Shown: positions 44,498-52,823 of the stretch, piece by piece
Numbering within the stretch: position 1 is the first letter of the stretch
Layout of the letters: each line of letters opens with the position of its first letter
NCBI GenBank assembly: GCA_964291375.2
Contig: OZ219809.1
Span: 930,001 to 994,000 of the forward strand
Reading direction: 5' to 3'
From: 3107 sp001483205
GTDB taxonomy: Bacteria; Pseudomonadota; Alphaproteobacteria; Rhodobacterales; Rhodobacteraceae
Length of the DNA: 64,000 nucleotides
Position numbers and translations under genes: made by a program
Notes under the pieces: model-generated
Told to the model about the DNA's origin: nothing
The model's input: only the letters and a program-made list of their open reading frames with translations
Database searches by the model: none

Positions 44498-46117
44498 TCA
44501 CCCGGCAGCGGCAATCCGGCGGATCACCGCCCCCGTATCAAGCCCCACGACCGCGCCCGCCACCCGGCAACGGCGCTCTGACAACCGGGTAGCGACATAC
44601 CCGTCCGACACCGCAGGCGGCCCGTGGCGCAACAGGACCGAGGCGGCCAGCAGCACCGCCGTCTCTTCGGCAAACCGGCGCGCATCGGCCTCTTCGGGCA
44701 CCCCGCGCCAGCGCGCCCGCCACGCCCTCAGCGCCTTGTCAAAACGCCGGTCCGCGCCCCGCGCCGCCTCCAGTTCCGCGCCCAGCATCCCGGCGGCCCC
44801 CGCGTCCCGCGCCAGCGTTCGGATGATGTCGAGGCAGATCACGTTCCCCGACCCCTCCCATATCGAATTGAGCGGGGCCTCGCGATACAGCATCGGCATC
44901 GGCGTGTCGTCCGTATAGCCCATGCCGCCCAGACACTCCATCGCCTCGCAGACCAGACCGGGGCAGAGCTTGTTGTTCAGAAACTTGGCCAGCGCCACGG
45001 CGACCCGCGCGAACGGTGCCTGCTCCGGGGCGTCGAATGCCGCCGCCACCCGCAGGCCAAGAGCGGTCGCCGCCTCCCAGTCCAGGGCCAGATCGGCCAG
45101 CACGACGCGCATCAGCGGCTGGTCAATCAGGCGGCGGCCAAAGACGCGGCGACCGGCACACCACCAATGGGCCTCTGCCAGGGCCGCGCGCATCAGCCCG
45201 GCGGGGGCCAGCGCCGTATCCAGCCGCGTGTGATGCACCATGCGGATGATCCGGCGGATGCCCTCGCCCTCCTCGCCCAGCCGCTCGGCCCATGCCCGGT
45301 GATATTCGATCTCAGCCGACGCATTGGCGCGATTGCCGAGCTTGTCCTTCAGCCGCATCAGGCGGATCGGGTTTTGCGCCCCGTCCGGGCACCAGCGCGG
45401 GACAACAAAGCATGTCAGCCCCCCCTTTGCCTGCGCCAGGGTCAGAAAACCATCCGACATCGGCGCAGAGCAAAACCACTTATGCCCGGTCAGCCGGTAT
45501 CCTTTGCCGTCCGGCTCGGCGCGGGTGGTGTTGGCGCGCACATCGGTCCCCCCCTGCCTTTCGGTCATCGCCATGCCCATGGTCGCCCCGGTCTTGTGGT
45601 CAGGCGGCGCAAAGCCGGGGTCATAGTTGCGCGACATCAAGAGTGGCCGCCAGCGATCCGCGAGCGGGCCGGAAAGCGCCGGGATTGCCGCGTAGGTCAT
45701 GGTCATCGGGCAGGCGGTTCCGGGTTCGGTCCGGCTTTGCAGATAGACCATGGCCGCGTGGGTCACATGCCCGCCTGTGCCGCCTTCCCACGGCAGCGCT
45801 GCATATCCGGCGGCAAGCCCGTGGTGCAGATGAGCGTGATAGCCGGGGTGAAACCGCACCTGATCAAGCCGCCGCCCGCCACGGTCATAGCTCAGCAGTT
45901 CGGGCGGATTACGGTTGGCGGCGCGCCCGGCCTCGACCATCTCCTCACTGCCGAGCGCCCGGCCATAGGCGGCAAGCGCGCCCGCATCGGCCCCGAACGC
46001 GGCGGCATAGTGGCGCAATACCGGGTCTTCTGCCCACAAGTCACGCGCCCGTGGCGGCAAGGGTTGGTTCAGCGCGTCCGGCGCGTCCGGGGTATCCGGC
46101 ATTTCGTGATCCTGCAT
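44498..46117 (-). CDS. AidB-like acyl-CoA dehydrogenase family protein
   Basis: A 539-residue flavoprotein. CPMTMTYAAIPAL, MTERQGGTDVRANTT and HKWFCSAPMSDGFLTLAQ are characteristic of AidB, the alkylation-response protein, as are the length and LNSIWEGSGNVICLDIIR near the C-terminal FAD site. E. coli AidB binds DNA and protects it from alkylating agents, with weak isovaleryl-CoA dehydrogenase activity; whether that holds here is inference. The C-terminal DNA-binding part (last 100 residues) is rich in Arg and Ala. It is divergent from ftsB, and no ada gene is nearby. Confidence 0.9.
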   Translation of the reverse strand: MQDHEMPDTPDAPDALNQPLPPRARDLWAEDPVLRHYAAAFGADAGALAAYGRALGSEEMVEAGRAANRNPPELLSYDRGGRRLDQVRFHPGYHAHLHHGLAAGYAALPWEGGTGGHVTHAAMVYLQSRTEPGTACPMTMTYAAIPALSGPLADRWRPLLMSRNYDPGFAPPDHKTGATMGMAMTERQGGTDVRANTTRAEPDGKGYRLTGHKWFCSAPMSDGFLTLAQAKGGLTCFVVPRWCPDGAQNPIRLMRLKDKLGNRANASAEIEYHRAWAERLGEEGEGIRRIIRMVHHTRLDTALAPAGLMRAALAEAHWWCAGRRVFGRRLIDQPLMRVVLADLALDWEAATALGLRVAAAFDAPEQAPFARVAVALAKFLNNKLCPGLVCEAMECLGGMGYTDDTPMPMLYREAPLNSIWEGSGNVICLDIIRTLARDAGAAGMLGAELEAARGADRRFDKALRAWRARWRGVPEEADARRFAEETAVLLAASVLLRHGPPAVSDGYVATRLSERRCRVAGAVVGLDTGAVIRRIAAAG

Positions 46118-46296
46118 GGCGGCGTCCCCTGACAGTGGGACCGTTGTGTGGCCCGAAGCCTCTGCATCCTATCACAACCGCCCGCATCGGGGGGTGTGGA
46201 AAATCCGCCACGCCGCCGGATTTGATGATTCACAAGACGGATTGTCTGTGGCATTATCACCGGACGGTTCGCAAAAAGACCGATCCGGGGCAGAAA

Positions 46297-46593
46297 ATGA
46301 AGCAGAAAAACCCGACCATAGGAACGGCGGTCTCTTTCGCCATATGCATTGCGCTTGGCTTCTATTTCACCTTTGCGGCCATACAGGGCGATCATGGCCT
46401 GTTCCGGCGCATCCAGTTTGAGGCCGAGGCCGAGGCCCTGCGCGCCGAATTGTCAGAGATGGAGGCCCGGGTTGCGGCCCTGACCAACAAGACCCGCCGC
46501 CTGTCCGACGAATTTCTTGATCTTGATCTGCTGGACGAACAGGCCCGCCGGGTTCTCGGCCTTGTCCGCTATGATGAAATTGTCATTCAGTGA
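46297..46593 (+). CDS. ftsB: FtsB/DivIC-family septum formation initiator
   Basis: A 98-residue protein: short basic N-terminus, one membrane helix (about residues 10-28, TAVSFAICIALGFYFTFAA) and a periplasmic coiled coil (FEAEAEALRAELSEMEARVA). The end LDLLDEQARRVLGLVRYDEIV is typical of alphaproteobacterial FtsB-like proteins, which join FtsL and FtsQ in the divisome. The start at 46297 has GGGGCAG before it; the long frame from 45292 lies antisense to the AidB gene. It precedes pdhA by 170 bases, a common alphaproteobacterial order. Confidence 0.87.
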   Translation: MKQKNPTIGTAVSFAICIALGFYFTFAAIQGDHGLFRRIQFEAEAEALRAELSEMEARVAALTNKTRRLSDEFLDLDLLDEQARRVLGLVRYDEIVIQ

Positions 46594-46763
46594 GCGCGTC
46601 CGGTCCCCGGACAGACCGGGCGCGGCCCTTCTCACCCCCAGGAACACCCCCGATTTGCAACCCTTCCGCCACACGCAAATATTCCTGCTCGCAAGACGCG
46701 GAATTTTGCGCTATGAGATAGTTCAGCATTAAACCAATGCCCCATCCGCCCGGAGGATCGCCC

Positions 46764-47762
46764 ATGGCCACCAGGAAACGCGCCAAGAAACCAGACATTT
46801 CCGCCGACCAGCTTAAGGCCCGTTACCATGACATGCTGCTGATCCGGCGTTTCGAGGAAAAAGCTGGCCAGCTTTACGGCATGGGGCTGATCGGCGGGTT
46901 CTGCCACCTCTATATCGGTCAGGAAGCGGTTGTTGTCGGTCTGGAAGCGGTGGCTGAAGAGGGCGACCGGCGCATCACATCCTATCGTGACCACGGGCAC
47001 ATGCTGGCCTGCGGCATGGATCCGAAAGGCGTGATGGCCGAACTGACCGGGCGCGAAGGCGGCTATTCCGGGGGCAAGGGCGGCTCGATGCACATGTTTT
47101 CCAAAGACCGCCACTTCTATGGCGGCCATGGCATTGTCGCGGCGCAGGTGCCGCTTGGCGCGGGGCTGGCCTTTGCCGACCAGTATCTGGAAAATGACCG
47201 CGTGACCTTTGTCTATTTCGGCGAGGGCGCGGCAAACCAGGGGCAGGTCTATGAGACCTTCAACATGGCCGCCCTGTGGAAACTGCCCGCCATCTTTGTG
47301 GTCGAAAACAACCAGTATGCCATGGGCACGGCCCAGACCCGTTCCACCTCTACGCCCGCGCTTTATACCCGCGGCGCGGCGTTCGGCATTCCGGGTCGCG
47401 AGGTTGACGGCATGGACGTGCTGGCCGTCAGCGCCGCCGGACAAGAGGCCGTCGCCCATTGCCGGGCCGGTAAGGGGCCGTATATCCTCGAGATCAAGAC
47501 CTATCGCTATCGCGGGCACTCTATGTCTGACCCGGCGAAATACCGGACCCGCGAGGAAGTGCAGAAAGTGCGGGATGAGCGCGACCCGATTGAGCATGTC
47601 CGCGCCCTGTTGCTGGAGGGCGGCCACGCGACCGAGGACGACCTGAAGGCGATTGACAAGGACATCAAGGCGACGGTCAACGCGGCGGCGGAGTTTGCCC
47701 GGCAAAGCCCGGAACCGGCCGCTGAAGAATTGTGGACCGACATTTGCGCGGAGGCCTCCTGA
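46764..47762 (+). CDS. pdhA: Pyruvate dehydrogenase E1 component, alpha subunit
   Basis: A 332-residue thiamine-diphosphate subunit that decarboxylates pyruvate. YHDMLLIRRFEEKAGQLYG, GFCHLYIGQEAV, SYRDHGHMLACG, GGKGGSMHMF and the TPP motif YFGEGAANQGQVYETFNMAA are all present; RYRGHSMSDP contains the regulated-serine region of mitochondrial homologues. GGAGG stands before ATG 46764. It starts the pdhA-VOC-pdhB-pdhC operon and its stop overlaps the next start by one base (TGATG). Confidence 0.97.
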   Translation: MATRKRAKKPDISADQLKARYHDMLLIRRFEEKAGQLYGMGLIGGFCHLYIGQEAVVVGLEAVAEEGDRRITSYRDHGHMLACGMDPKGVMAELTGREGGYSGGKGGSMHMFSKDRHFYGGHGIVAAQVPLGAGLAFADQYLENDRVTFVYFGEGAANQGQVYETFNMAALWKLPAIFVVENNQYAMGTAQTRSTSTPALYTRGAAFGIPGREVDGMDVLAVSAAGQEAVAHCRAGKGPYILEIKTYRYRGHSMSDPAKYRTREEVQKVRDERDPIEHVRALLLEGGHATEDDLKAIDKDIKATVNAAAEFARQSPEPAAEELWTDICAEAS

Positions 47763-48145
47763 TGCCCCACTTTGAAATCCATGTGAACAACGTTGAAGAA
47801 GCGAAAGCCTTCTACACCGTCCTGTTTGGCTGGACCTACACGGCGATGCCCGGTGGCGAAGACATGAACTATCACCTGATCGAGGGCCGCGACATCGGCA
47901 CCGGTCACGGGCTGACCGGCGGCATGTTCCGCCGGGTGGACACATCCCCGGCCCCGGGGACAGCCATTCGCGGCGGCACGATGACCTTTGATGTCGAAGA
48001 CGTTGATGCGACGTATAAACAGGCGCTGGCCAATGGCGGGGCTGAAGCTCTTCCGCCGACTGACATGGCCGGTGTCGGCCGTTTCGCCTATGTCGAAGAC
48101 GGTCAGGGCAATGTCGTCGGCTTCATCAAATCGGAGGGCGCATAA
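47762..48145 (+). CDS. VOC (glyoxalase/bleomycin-resistance) fold protein inserted in the pdh operon
   Basis: A 127-residue protein with two beta-alpha-beta-beta-beta units: FEIHVNNVEEAKAFYTVLFGW opens the first and GTMTFDVEDVDATYKQALANG the second, ending YVEDGQGNVVGFIKSEG. This is the single-domain VOC fold used by glyoxalase-like and metal-binding enzymes. Its start overlaps the pdhA stop and its stop abuts the pdhB ATG, so it is fully part of the operon. A role in handling a reactive 2-oxoaldehyde or in repair of the complex is possible but unproven. Confidence 0.88.
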   Translation: MPHFEIHVNNVEEAKAFYTVLFGWTYTAMPGGEDMNYHLIEGRDIGTGHGLTGGMFRRVDTSPAPGTAIRGGTMTFDVEDVDATYKQALANGGAEALPPTDMAGVGRFAYVEDGQGNVVGFIKSEGA

Positions 48146-49489
48146 ATGGCGACCGAAATCCTCATGCCCGCCCTGTCGCCGACGATGGAGGAAGGGACGC
48201 TGGCGAAATGGCTGGTGAAAGAGGGCGATACCGTGTCCTCGGGTGACCTCTTGGCCGAAATCGAAACCGACAAGGCGATGATGGAGCTGGAAGCCGTGGA
48301 TGACGGCACCATCGGCAAAATTCTGACCCCGGACGGCACCGCCAATGTCGCCGTCAATACCCCGATTGCCATATTGCTTGGCGAAGGCGAGAGCGCCGGG
48401 GATATAGCCGAGGCGCGCCCTGCCGCCGCCCCTGCCCCGTCTGCCACCCCTGCCCCGCCGGTCGCCGCCGCGCCCCCGGACGCCCCGGAAATCCCCGCCG
48501 GAACAAAGATGAAAACCCAGACCGTGCGCGAGGCCCTGCGCGACGCCATGGCCGAAGAGATGCGCACCGACCCGACGGTGTTTCTGATCGGCGAGGAAGT
48601 CGCCGAATATCAGGGCGCTTACAAGGTCAGCCAGGGCCTCTTGGATGAATTTGGGGCCAAACGGGTGATCGACACCCCGATCACCGAGCACGGCTTTACC
48701 GGCATCGCGGTTGGTGCGGCGTTTGGCGGCCTGCGCCCCGTCGTTGAGTTTATGACTTTCAACTTCGCCATGCAGGCCATTGACCAGATTATCAATTCCG
48801 CCGCCAAGACCCTCTATATGTCCGGCGGTCAGATGGGCGCGCCGATGGTCTTTCGCGGCCCGAACGGGGCCGCCGCCCGCGTCGCCGCCCAACACAGCCA
48901 GGATTATGCGGCCTGGTATGCTCAGGTGCCCGGCCTCAAAGTCGTGCAGCCCTATACCGCCGCCGACGCCAAGGGCCTGCTGAAATCGGCGATCCGCGAT
49001 CCCAACCCGGTGATCTTTCTGGAAAACGAAATCCTCTATGGCCGCAGTTTCGAGGTGCCCGAGGCCGATGACTTCACCATCCCGATCGGCAAAGCGCGGG
49101 TTGCGCGGGCAGGCACCGACGTGACCATCGTCAGCTTTGGCATCGGCATGACCCATGCAGAGGCCGCCGCCGATGCGTTGTCCGGTGACGGCATCAGCGC
49201 TGAGGTGATTGACCTGCGGTCGCTGCGCCCGATGGATACCGATACGGTGATCCGCTCGGTGATGAAAACCAACCGCTGTGTGACGGTCGAAGAGGGCTGG
49301 CCGGTCTGTTCGGTCGGCAACCACATATCGGCGGTTCTGATGCAGCAGGCGTTTGATTATCTGGATGCGCCGGTCATCAACTGCACCGGAAAGGATGTGC
49401 CGATGCCTTACGCCGCCAATCTGGAGCGTCTGGCGTTGGTGACACCCGATGAGGTCGTGGCCGCCGTCCGGCAGGTCACCTATCGCTAA
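48146..49489 (+). CDS. pdhB: Pyruvate dehydrogenase E1 component, beta subunit, with N-terminal lipoyl domain
   Basis: A 447-residue protein. Residues 1-80 are a lipoyl domain with the lipoylated lysine K43 in IETDKAMMELEA; an Ala/Pro linker (about 85-120) joins it to the E1-beta part (VREALRDAMAEEMRTDPTVF, EEVAEYQGAYKVSQGL, DTPITEHGFTGIAVGAAFGG). The lipoyl-E1-beta fusion is typical of alphaproteobacteria. It pairs with PdhA to form E1. Its lipoyl coding sequence is identical over 67 bases to that of pdhC. Confidence 0.97.
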   Translation: MATEILMPALSPTMEEGTLAKWLVKEGDTVSSGDLLAEIETDKAMMELEAVDDGTIGKILTPDGTANVAVNTPIAILLGEGESAGDIAEARPAAAPAPSATPAPPVAAAPPDAPEIPAGTKMKTQTVREALRDAMAEEMRTDPTVFLIGEEVAEYQGAYKVSQGLLDEFGAKRVIDTPITEHGFTGIAVGAAFGGLRPVVEFMTFNFAMQAIDQIINSAAKTLYMSGGQMGAPMVFRGPNGAAARVAAQHSQDYAAWYAQVPGLKVVQPYTAADAKGLLKSAIRDPNPVIFLENEILYGRSFEVPEADDFTIPIGKARVARAGTDVTIVSFGIGMTHAEAAADALSGDGISAEVIDLRSLRPMDTDTVIRSVMKTNRCVTVEEGWPVCSVGNHISAVLMQQAFDYLDAPVINCTGKDVPMPYAANLERLALVTPDEVVAAVRQVTYR

Positions 49490-49501
49490 GGGAGAGGTTT
49501 G

Positions 49502-50806
49502 ATGCCAACCGAAATCCTCATGCCCGCCCTGTCGCCGACGATGGAGGAAGGGACGCTGGCGAAATGGCTGGTGAGCGAAGGCGATGCGGTGTCCTCGGGC
49601 GACCTGCTGGCCGAGATCGAAACCGACAAGGCGATGATGGAGTTTGAGGCCGCCGATGACGGGGTGGTCGGCAGGATTCTGGTGCCGGAGGGCAGTGCGA
49701 ATGTGGCGGTCAACACCCCCATCGCGATTCTGCTTGCTGAGGGGGAAAGCGCAGAGGACGCCGCACCTCCGGTTGTCGAGGCCCCTGCCCCGGTGCCTGC
49801 GCCCGCGTCGGCAGAGAATGCGGCACCCGTGCCGGGCGAGGATCAACCGGCCCCGCCGCCCGCGCCCGCAACCACCGCCGGGGGCGAACGCATCTTTGCC
49901 TCTCCGCTTGCCCGCCGGATTGCCGCCGACAAGGGCCTTGACCTTGCCCGGATCAGGGGCACCGGCCCCCATGGTCGGATCATCAAGGCGGATGTGGAAG
50001 GCGCGGCAGAGGCCCCGCCGCCGATGGCCGCCGCCCCTGCCACGGCTGCGCCAGCCCCTGCCCTGTCCGCCCCCACCCCGTCCGCCGAGGCGGTCATGCG
50101 CCTCTATCAGGGCCGCGACTATACCGAACTGCCCCTTGACGGAATGCGCCGGACCATCGCCGCCCGCCTGACCGAGGCCAAGCAGACCATCCCGCATTTC
50201 TATCTGCGGCGCGACATCCGGCTGGATGCGCTGCTGGAACTCCGCGCCCGGCTCAACGAAAGGCTGGCGGCGCGCAGCGTGAAGCTGTCGGTCAACGACT
50301 TCATCATCAAGGCCTGTGCGCTGGCCCTGCAAACCGTGCCCGAGGCCAATGCTGTCTGGGCCGGGGACCGCATATTGCAACTCGCGCCCTCGGATGTGGC
50401 GGTGGCGGTGGCGGTCGATGGTGGCCTGTTCACCCCGGTTATTCGCGACGCCGAGACGAAATCCCTTTCGATGCTGTCGGCAGAAATGAAGGATATGGCG
50501 AAACGGGCGCGGGGGCGCGCGCTGGCACCCCACGAATATCAGGGCGGCAGCTTTGCGATCTCGAACCTGGGTATGTTCGGGATTGAGGGGTTCGACGCGG
50601 TGATAAACCCGCCGCACGGGGCGATCCTTGCCGTCGGCGCAGGCGTGAGGAAGCCGGTCGTGGGAGCGGATGGCGCGCTGAGCGTGGCGACAATGATGTC
50701 CTGCACCCTGTCTGCCGATCACCGGGTGATTGACGGGGCTTTGGGGGCGCAGCTCTTGCAGGCGATTGTCGGGAACCTCGAAAATCCGCTGCTGATGCTG
50801 GCCTGA
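49502..50806 (+). CDS. pdhC: Pyruvate dehydrogenase E2, dihydrolipoyllysine acetyltransferase
   Basis: A 434-residue core protein of the complex: one lipoyl domain (residues 1-80, K43), an Ala/Pro linker, the E1/E3-binding domain (ASPLARRIAADKGLDLARI, about 137-172), a second linker and the catalytic domain with DHRVIDGALG near the C-terminus, whose histidine is catalytic. It transfers acetyl groups to CoA. GGGAGAGG precedes ATG 49502. No E3 (lpd) gene follows; the next gene is a coiled-coil protein. Confidence 0.97.
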   Translation: MPTEILMPALSPTMEEGTLAKWLVSEGDAVSSGDLLAEIETDKAMMEFEAADDGVVGRILVPEGSANVAVNTPIAILLAEGESAEDAAPPVVEAPAPVPAPASAENAAPVPGEDQPAPPPAPATTAGGERIFASPLARRIAADKGLDLARIRGTGPHGRIIKADVEGAAEAPPPMAAAPATAAPAPALSAPTPSAEAVMRLYQGRDYTELPLDGMRRTIAARLTEAKQTIPHFYLRRDIRLDALLELRARLNERLAARSVKLSVNDFIIKACALALQTVPEANAVWAGDRILQLAPSDVAVAVAVDGGLFTPVIRDAETKSLSMLSAEMKDMAKRARGRALAPHEYQGGSFAISNLGMFGIEGFDAVINPPHGAILAVGAGVRKPVVGADGALSVATMMSCTLSADHRVIDGALGAQLLQAIVGNLENPLLMLA

Positions 50807-50920
50807 GCCGGGGCTGGTCCGTTGCCGTTCATGGGTCTGCGGGGTGCTATTGCCGGGCGGGACGGGGCGTGTCACCCGGCCCTTTTCCCGGCCCGTAAAA
50901 TGCTGTAGACAAGGGGGGCC

Positions 50921-51427
50921 ATGAACAATCACTTTGACACCCTGAGCGCCGCCGAGGCGCTGGAAGCTGCCGGGATTGCCCCGGATCACGCCCGCGCAAT
51001 CGTCGGTCAGATGAACCGCGCGGTGGACGAGAATGTCGCCACCAAGGCAGACCTTGAGCAGCTTAAGATCGCGCTCAAGGGAGATTTCAAGCAGCTTGAG
51101 ACCGCGCTTAAGGGGGATGCCAAACAGCTTGAGACCGTGCTCAAAGGCGATATTAAAAAGCTCAAGGGCGATCTTGAAAAGCTCAAAGGCGATTTTGAAA
51201 AACTTGAAACCACGGTCAAGAGCGATTTTGGAAAACTTGAAACCGCTGTCAAGAGCGATATTGGACAGCTTGAAACCAGGCTTGATGCGAAAATCGCCGG
51301 TGTCAGGGGCGAACTCAAGGTAGAGATTGCGCACTCAACCAACCGGGCGATCTATACCCTGGGCGGTCTGGTGACGGTTCTGTTCATTCTCGACCGGATC
51401 ATTCCGCTGTTCGGCGTCGCACAGTAG
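50921..51427 (+). CDS. DUF1640-like coiled-coil protein with C-terminal membrane anchor
   Basis: A 168-residue protein. The start FDTLSAAEALEAAGIAPDHA, then VDENVATKADLEQLK, fits DUF1640/CCDC90-like proteins. From about residue 45 to 125 the sequence runs in 11-residue repeats (LKGDFKQLETA, LKGDAKQLETV, VKSDIGQLETR), the DNA showing a matching 33-base period. A membrane helix (about 145-160, TLGGLVTVLFILDRII) ends the protein. It is likely anchored in the inner membrane with the long helix in the cytosol. Function unknown. Confidence 0.82.
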   Translation: MNNHFDTLSAAEALEAAGIAPDHARAIVGQMNRAVDENVATKADLEQLKIALKGDFKQLETALKGDAKQLETVLKGDIKKLKGDLEKLKGDFEKLETTVKSDFGKLETAVKSDIGQLETRLDAKIAGVRGELKVEIAHSTNRAIYTLGGLVTVLFILDRIIPLFGVAQ

Positions 51428-51435
51428 CCCGCCTA

Positions 51436-52260
51436 TCAGCCCGGTGCCTTACCACCCGCCATGTTCAGCAACTGGTCCATGGTCAGCGACGGCTGATCGC
51501 ACCCCGCTTCTCCGACGATCCTCGCCGGCACCCCGGCCACCGTCTTGCACGGCGGCACCTCCTGCAACACAACCGACCCCGCCGCGATACGACTGCAATT
51601 CCCCACCCGGATATTGCCCAGCACCTTGGCCCCCGCCCCGATCAGCACCCCATTGCCGATTTTCGGGTGGCGGTCCTCGTCTTCCTTGCCGGTTCCGCCC
51701 AGGGTCACCGAGTGCAGCATCGACACATTGTCCCCCACCACCGCCGTTTCGCCGATCACGATCGAATGGGCGTGGTCAATCATTATCCCCTTGCCGATCA
51801 CCGCGCCGGGGTGAATATCGATCCCGAAGGTCTCTGACACCCGCATCTGGATGAAATAGGCCATATCCCTGCGCCCGTCCGCCCACAGCGCATGACCCAG
51901 ACGATAGGCCTGAATCGCCTGAAACCCCTTGAAGAACAGCAGCGGTTGCAACAGGCGATGGCACGCCGGGTCGCGATCCAGCACCGCCACCAGATCGGCC
52001 CGCGCAGCCTGCACGATCTCCGGTCCGGCAACAAAGGCGGCATCGGCGATTTCCCGCAAGAGCTGCTCTGACATCTCGCTGGAGGCCAGTTTCAGCGAGA
52101 TGCGATAGGCAAGCGCCTGCTCGAACGTCTCATGGTGCAGGATCGACGAATGCAGCAACCCGCCCAGCAACGGTTCCTGGTCATGGGCGGCTTTCGCCTC
52201 TTCCCGGATACGGTCCCAGACCGGATCAAACTCGCTCAGTTTCGCGTGTGCTCTGGCCAT
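51436..52260 (-). CDS. cysE: Serine O-acetyltransferase
   Basis: A 274-residue hexapeptide-repeat enzyme that makes O-acetylserine for cysteine synthesis. The helical N-terminal part carries DPACHRLLQPLLFFKGFQAI and YRLGHALWADGRRDMAYF. The left-handed beta helix follows with FGIDIHPGAVIGKGIMIDHA (catalytic His and Asp in DIHPG and DHA), HSVTLGGTGKEDEDRHPKIG and the C-terminal hexapeptides. It is divergent from the DksA-like gene with 79 bases between. Feedback by cysteine is usual for the family. Confidence 0.96.
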   Translation of the reverse strand: MARAHAKLSEFDPVWDRIREEAKAAHDQEPLLGGLLHSSILHHETFEQALAYRISLKLASSEMSEQLLREIADAAFVAGPEIVQAARADLVAVLDRDPACHRLLQPLLFFKGFQAIQAYRLGHALWADGRRDMAYFIQMRVSETFGIDIHPGAVIGKGIMIDHAHSIVIGETAVVGDNVSMLHSVTLGGTGKEDEDRHPKIGNGVLIGAGAKVLGNIRVGNCSRIAAGSVVLQEVPPCKTVAGVPARIVGEAGCDQPSLTMDQLLNMAGGKAPG

Positions 52261-52339
52261 GGTGCTTTCCTCGCTGACACCGGTGTTCTAACCTAGATAA
52301 GCGCGCTTTGTCGAACGCAAAGGGATGAGGGGAAAAATA

Positions 52340-52684
52340 ATGCCCATGAGCATGGAGGATCAAGAGCGGTTCGCCGCGATTTTGCAGGCGCGGCTCTCTG
52401 ACCTCGACCGCGAGGAAGACCACAGCCACGAAAGCCGCAGAACGGTGGAGCTTGACCAGCAGGCGGTCGGGCGGCTGTCGCGGATGGATGCACTGGGGAA
52501 TCAGGCGATGGCAAAGGCGGCGCAGGCGCGCAGGCAGGCCATGGGTGTGCGCATCCGGGCGGCACTGGGGCGCATTGAGGCGGGGGAGTTCGGATATTGC
52601 GCCGATTGCGGCGAGGAGATCGGGATCAGGCGTCTGGAGCTTGACCCGACGGTGCCGAAATGCCTGTCCTGCGCGGTCGGTTAG
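52340..52684 (+). CDS. DksA/TraR-family zinc-finger protein
   Basis: A 114-residue protein: an N-terminal coiled-coil region (about 10-75, EDQERFAAILQARLSDLDRE) and the C4 zinc finger YCADCGEEIGIRRLELDP...CLSC (first pair CADC, second CLSC) at about 88-112. DksA-like proteins bind the RNA polymerase secondary channel and act with ppGpp. The acidic tip residues of DksA cannot be placed with certainty, so it may be a shorter relative such as DksA2 or YbiI. GAGGGG lies seven bases before ATG 52340. Confidence 0.88.
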   Translation: MPMSMEDQERFAAILQARLSDLDREEDHSHESRRTVELDQQAVGRLSRMDALGNQAMAKAAQARRQAMGVRIRAALGRIEAGEFGYCADCGEEIGIRRLELDPTVPKCLSCAVG

Positions 52685-52730
52685 GGGTGTATCCGGGCGG
52701 TCACACTCGCGGCTCAGCGTTAACAAAACA

Positions 52731-52759
52731 TTGACATCCGCACGGACATGAGGTCAATT
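52731..52759 (+). promoter_or_regulatory. Candidate promoter of the phase-variable lipoprotein gene
   Basis: A consensus -35 box TTGACA (52731-52736), 17 bases and a weak -10 box TCAATT (52754-52759) lie 65 bases before ATG 52824. ATTGAC and GTCAAT at the edges form an inverted pair that could bind a regulator. Confidence 0.4.
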
Positions 52760-52823
52760 CGCCAAAGTCGATGGTTCAGGCTAAGAAGAAGGGACGGCGG
52801 CATATGCCGGAGAGGGGTGTGAA

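Noticed and set aside
45292..46296. A 335-codon N-terminal extension of ftsB
   Set aside because: It lies antisense to the AidB-like gene and is Arg/Pro/Ser-rich without a domain; FtsB proteins start at the chosen ATG.
47507..51334. A 1275-codon open frame on the minus strand opposite pdhA-VOC-pdhB-pdhC
   Set aside because: The frame lies antisense to four well-identified genes, has a His/Arg/Gly-rich composition typical of high-GC shadow frames and shows no domain.
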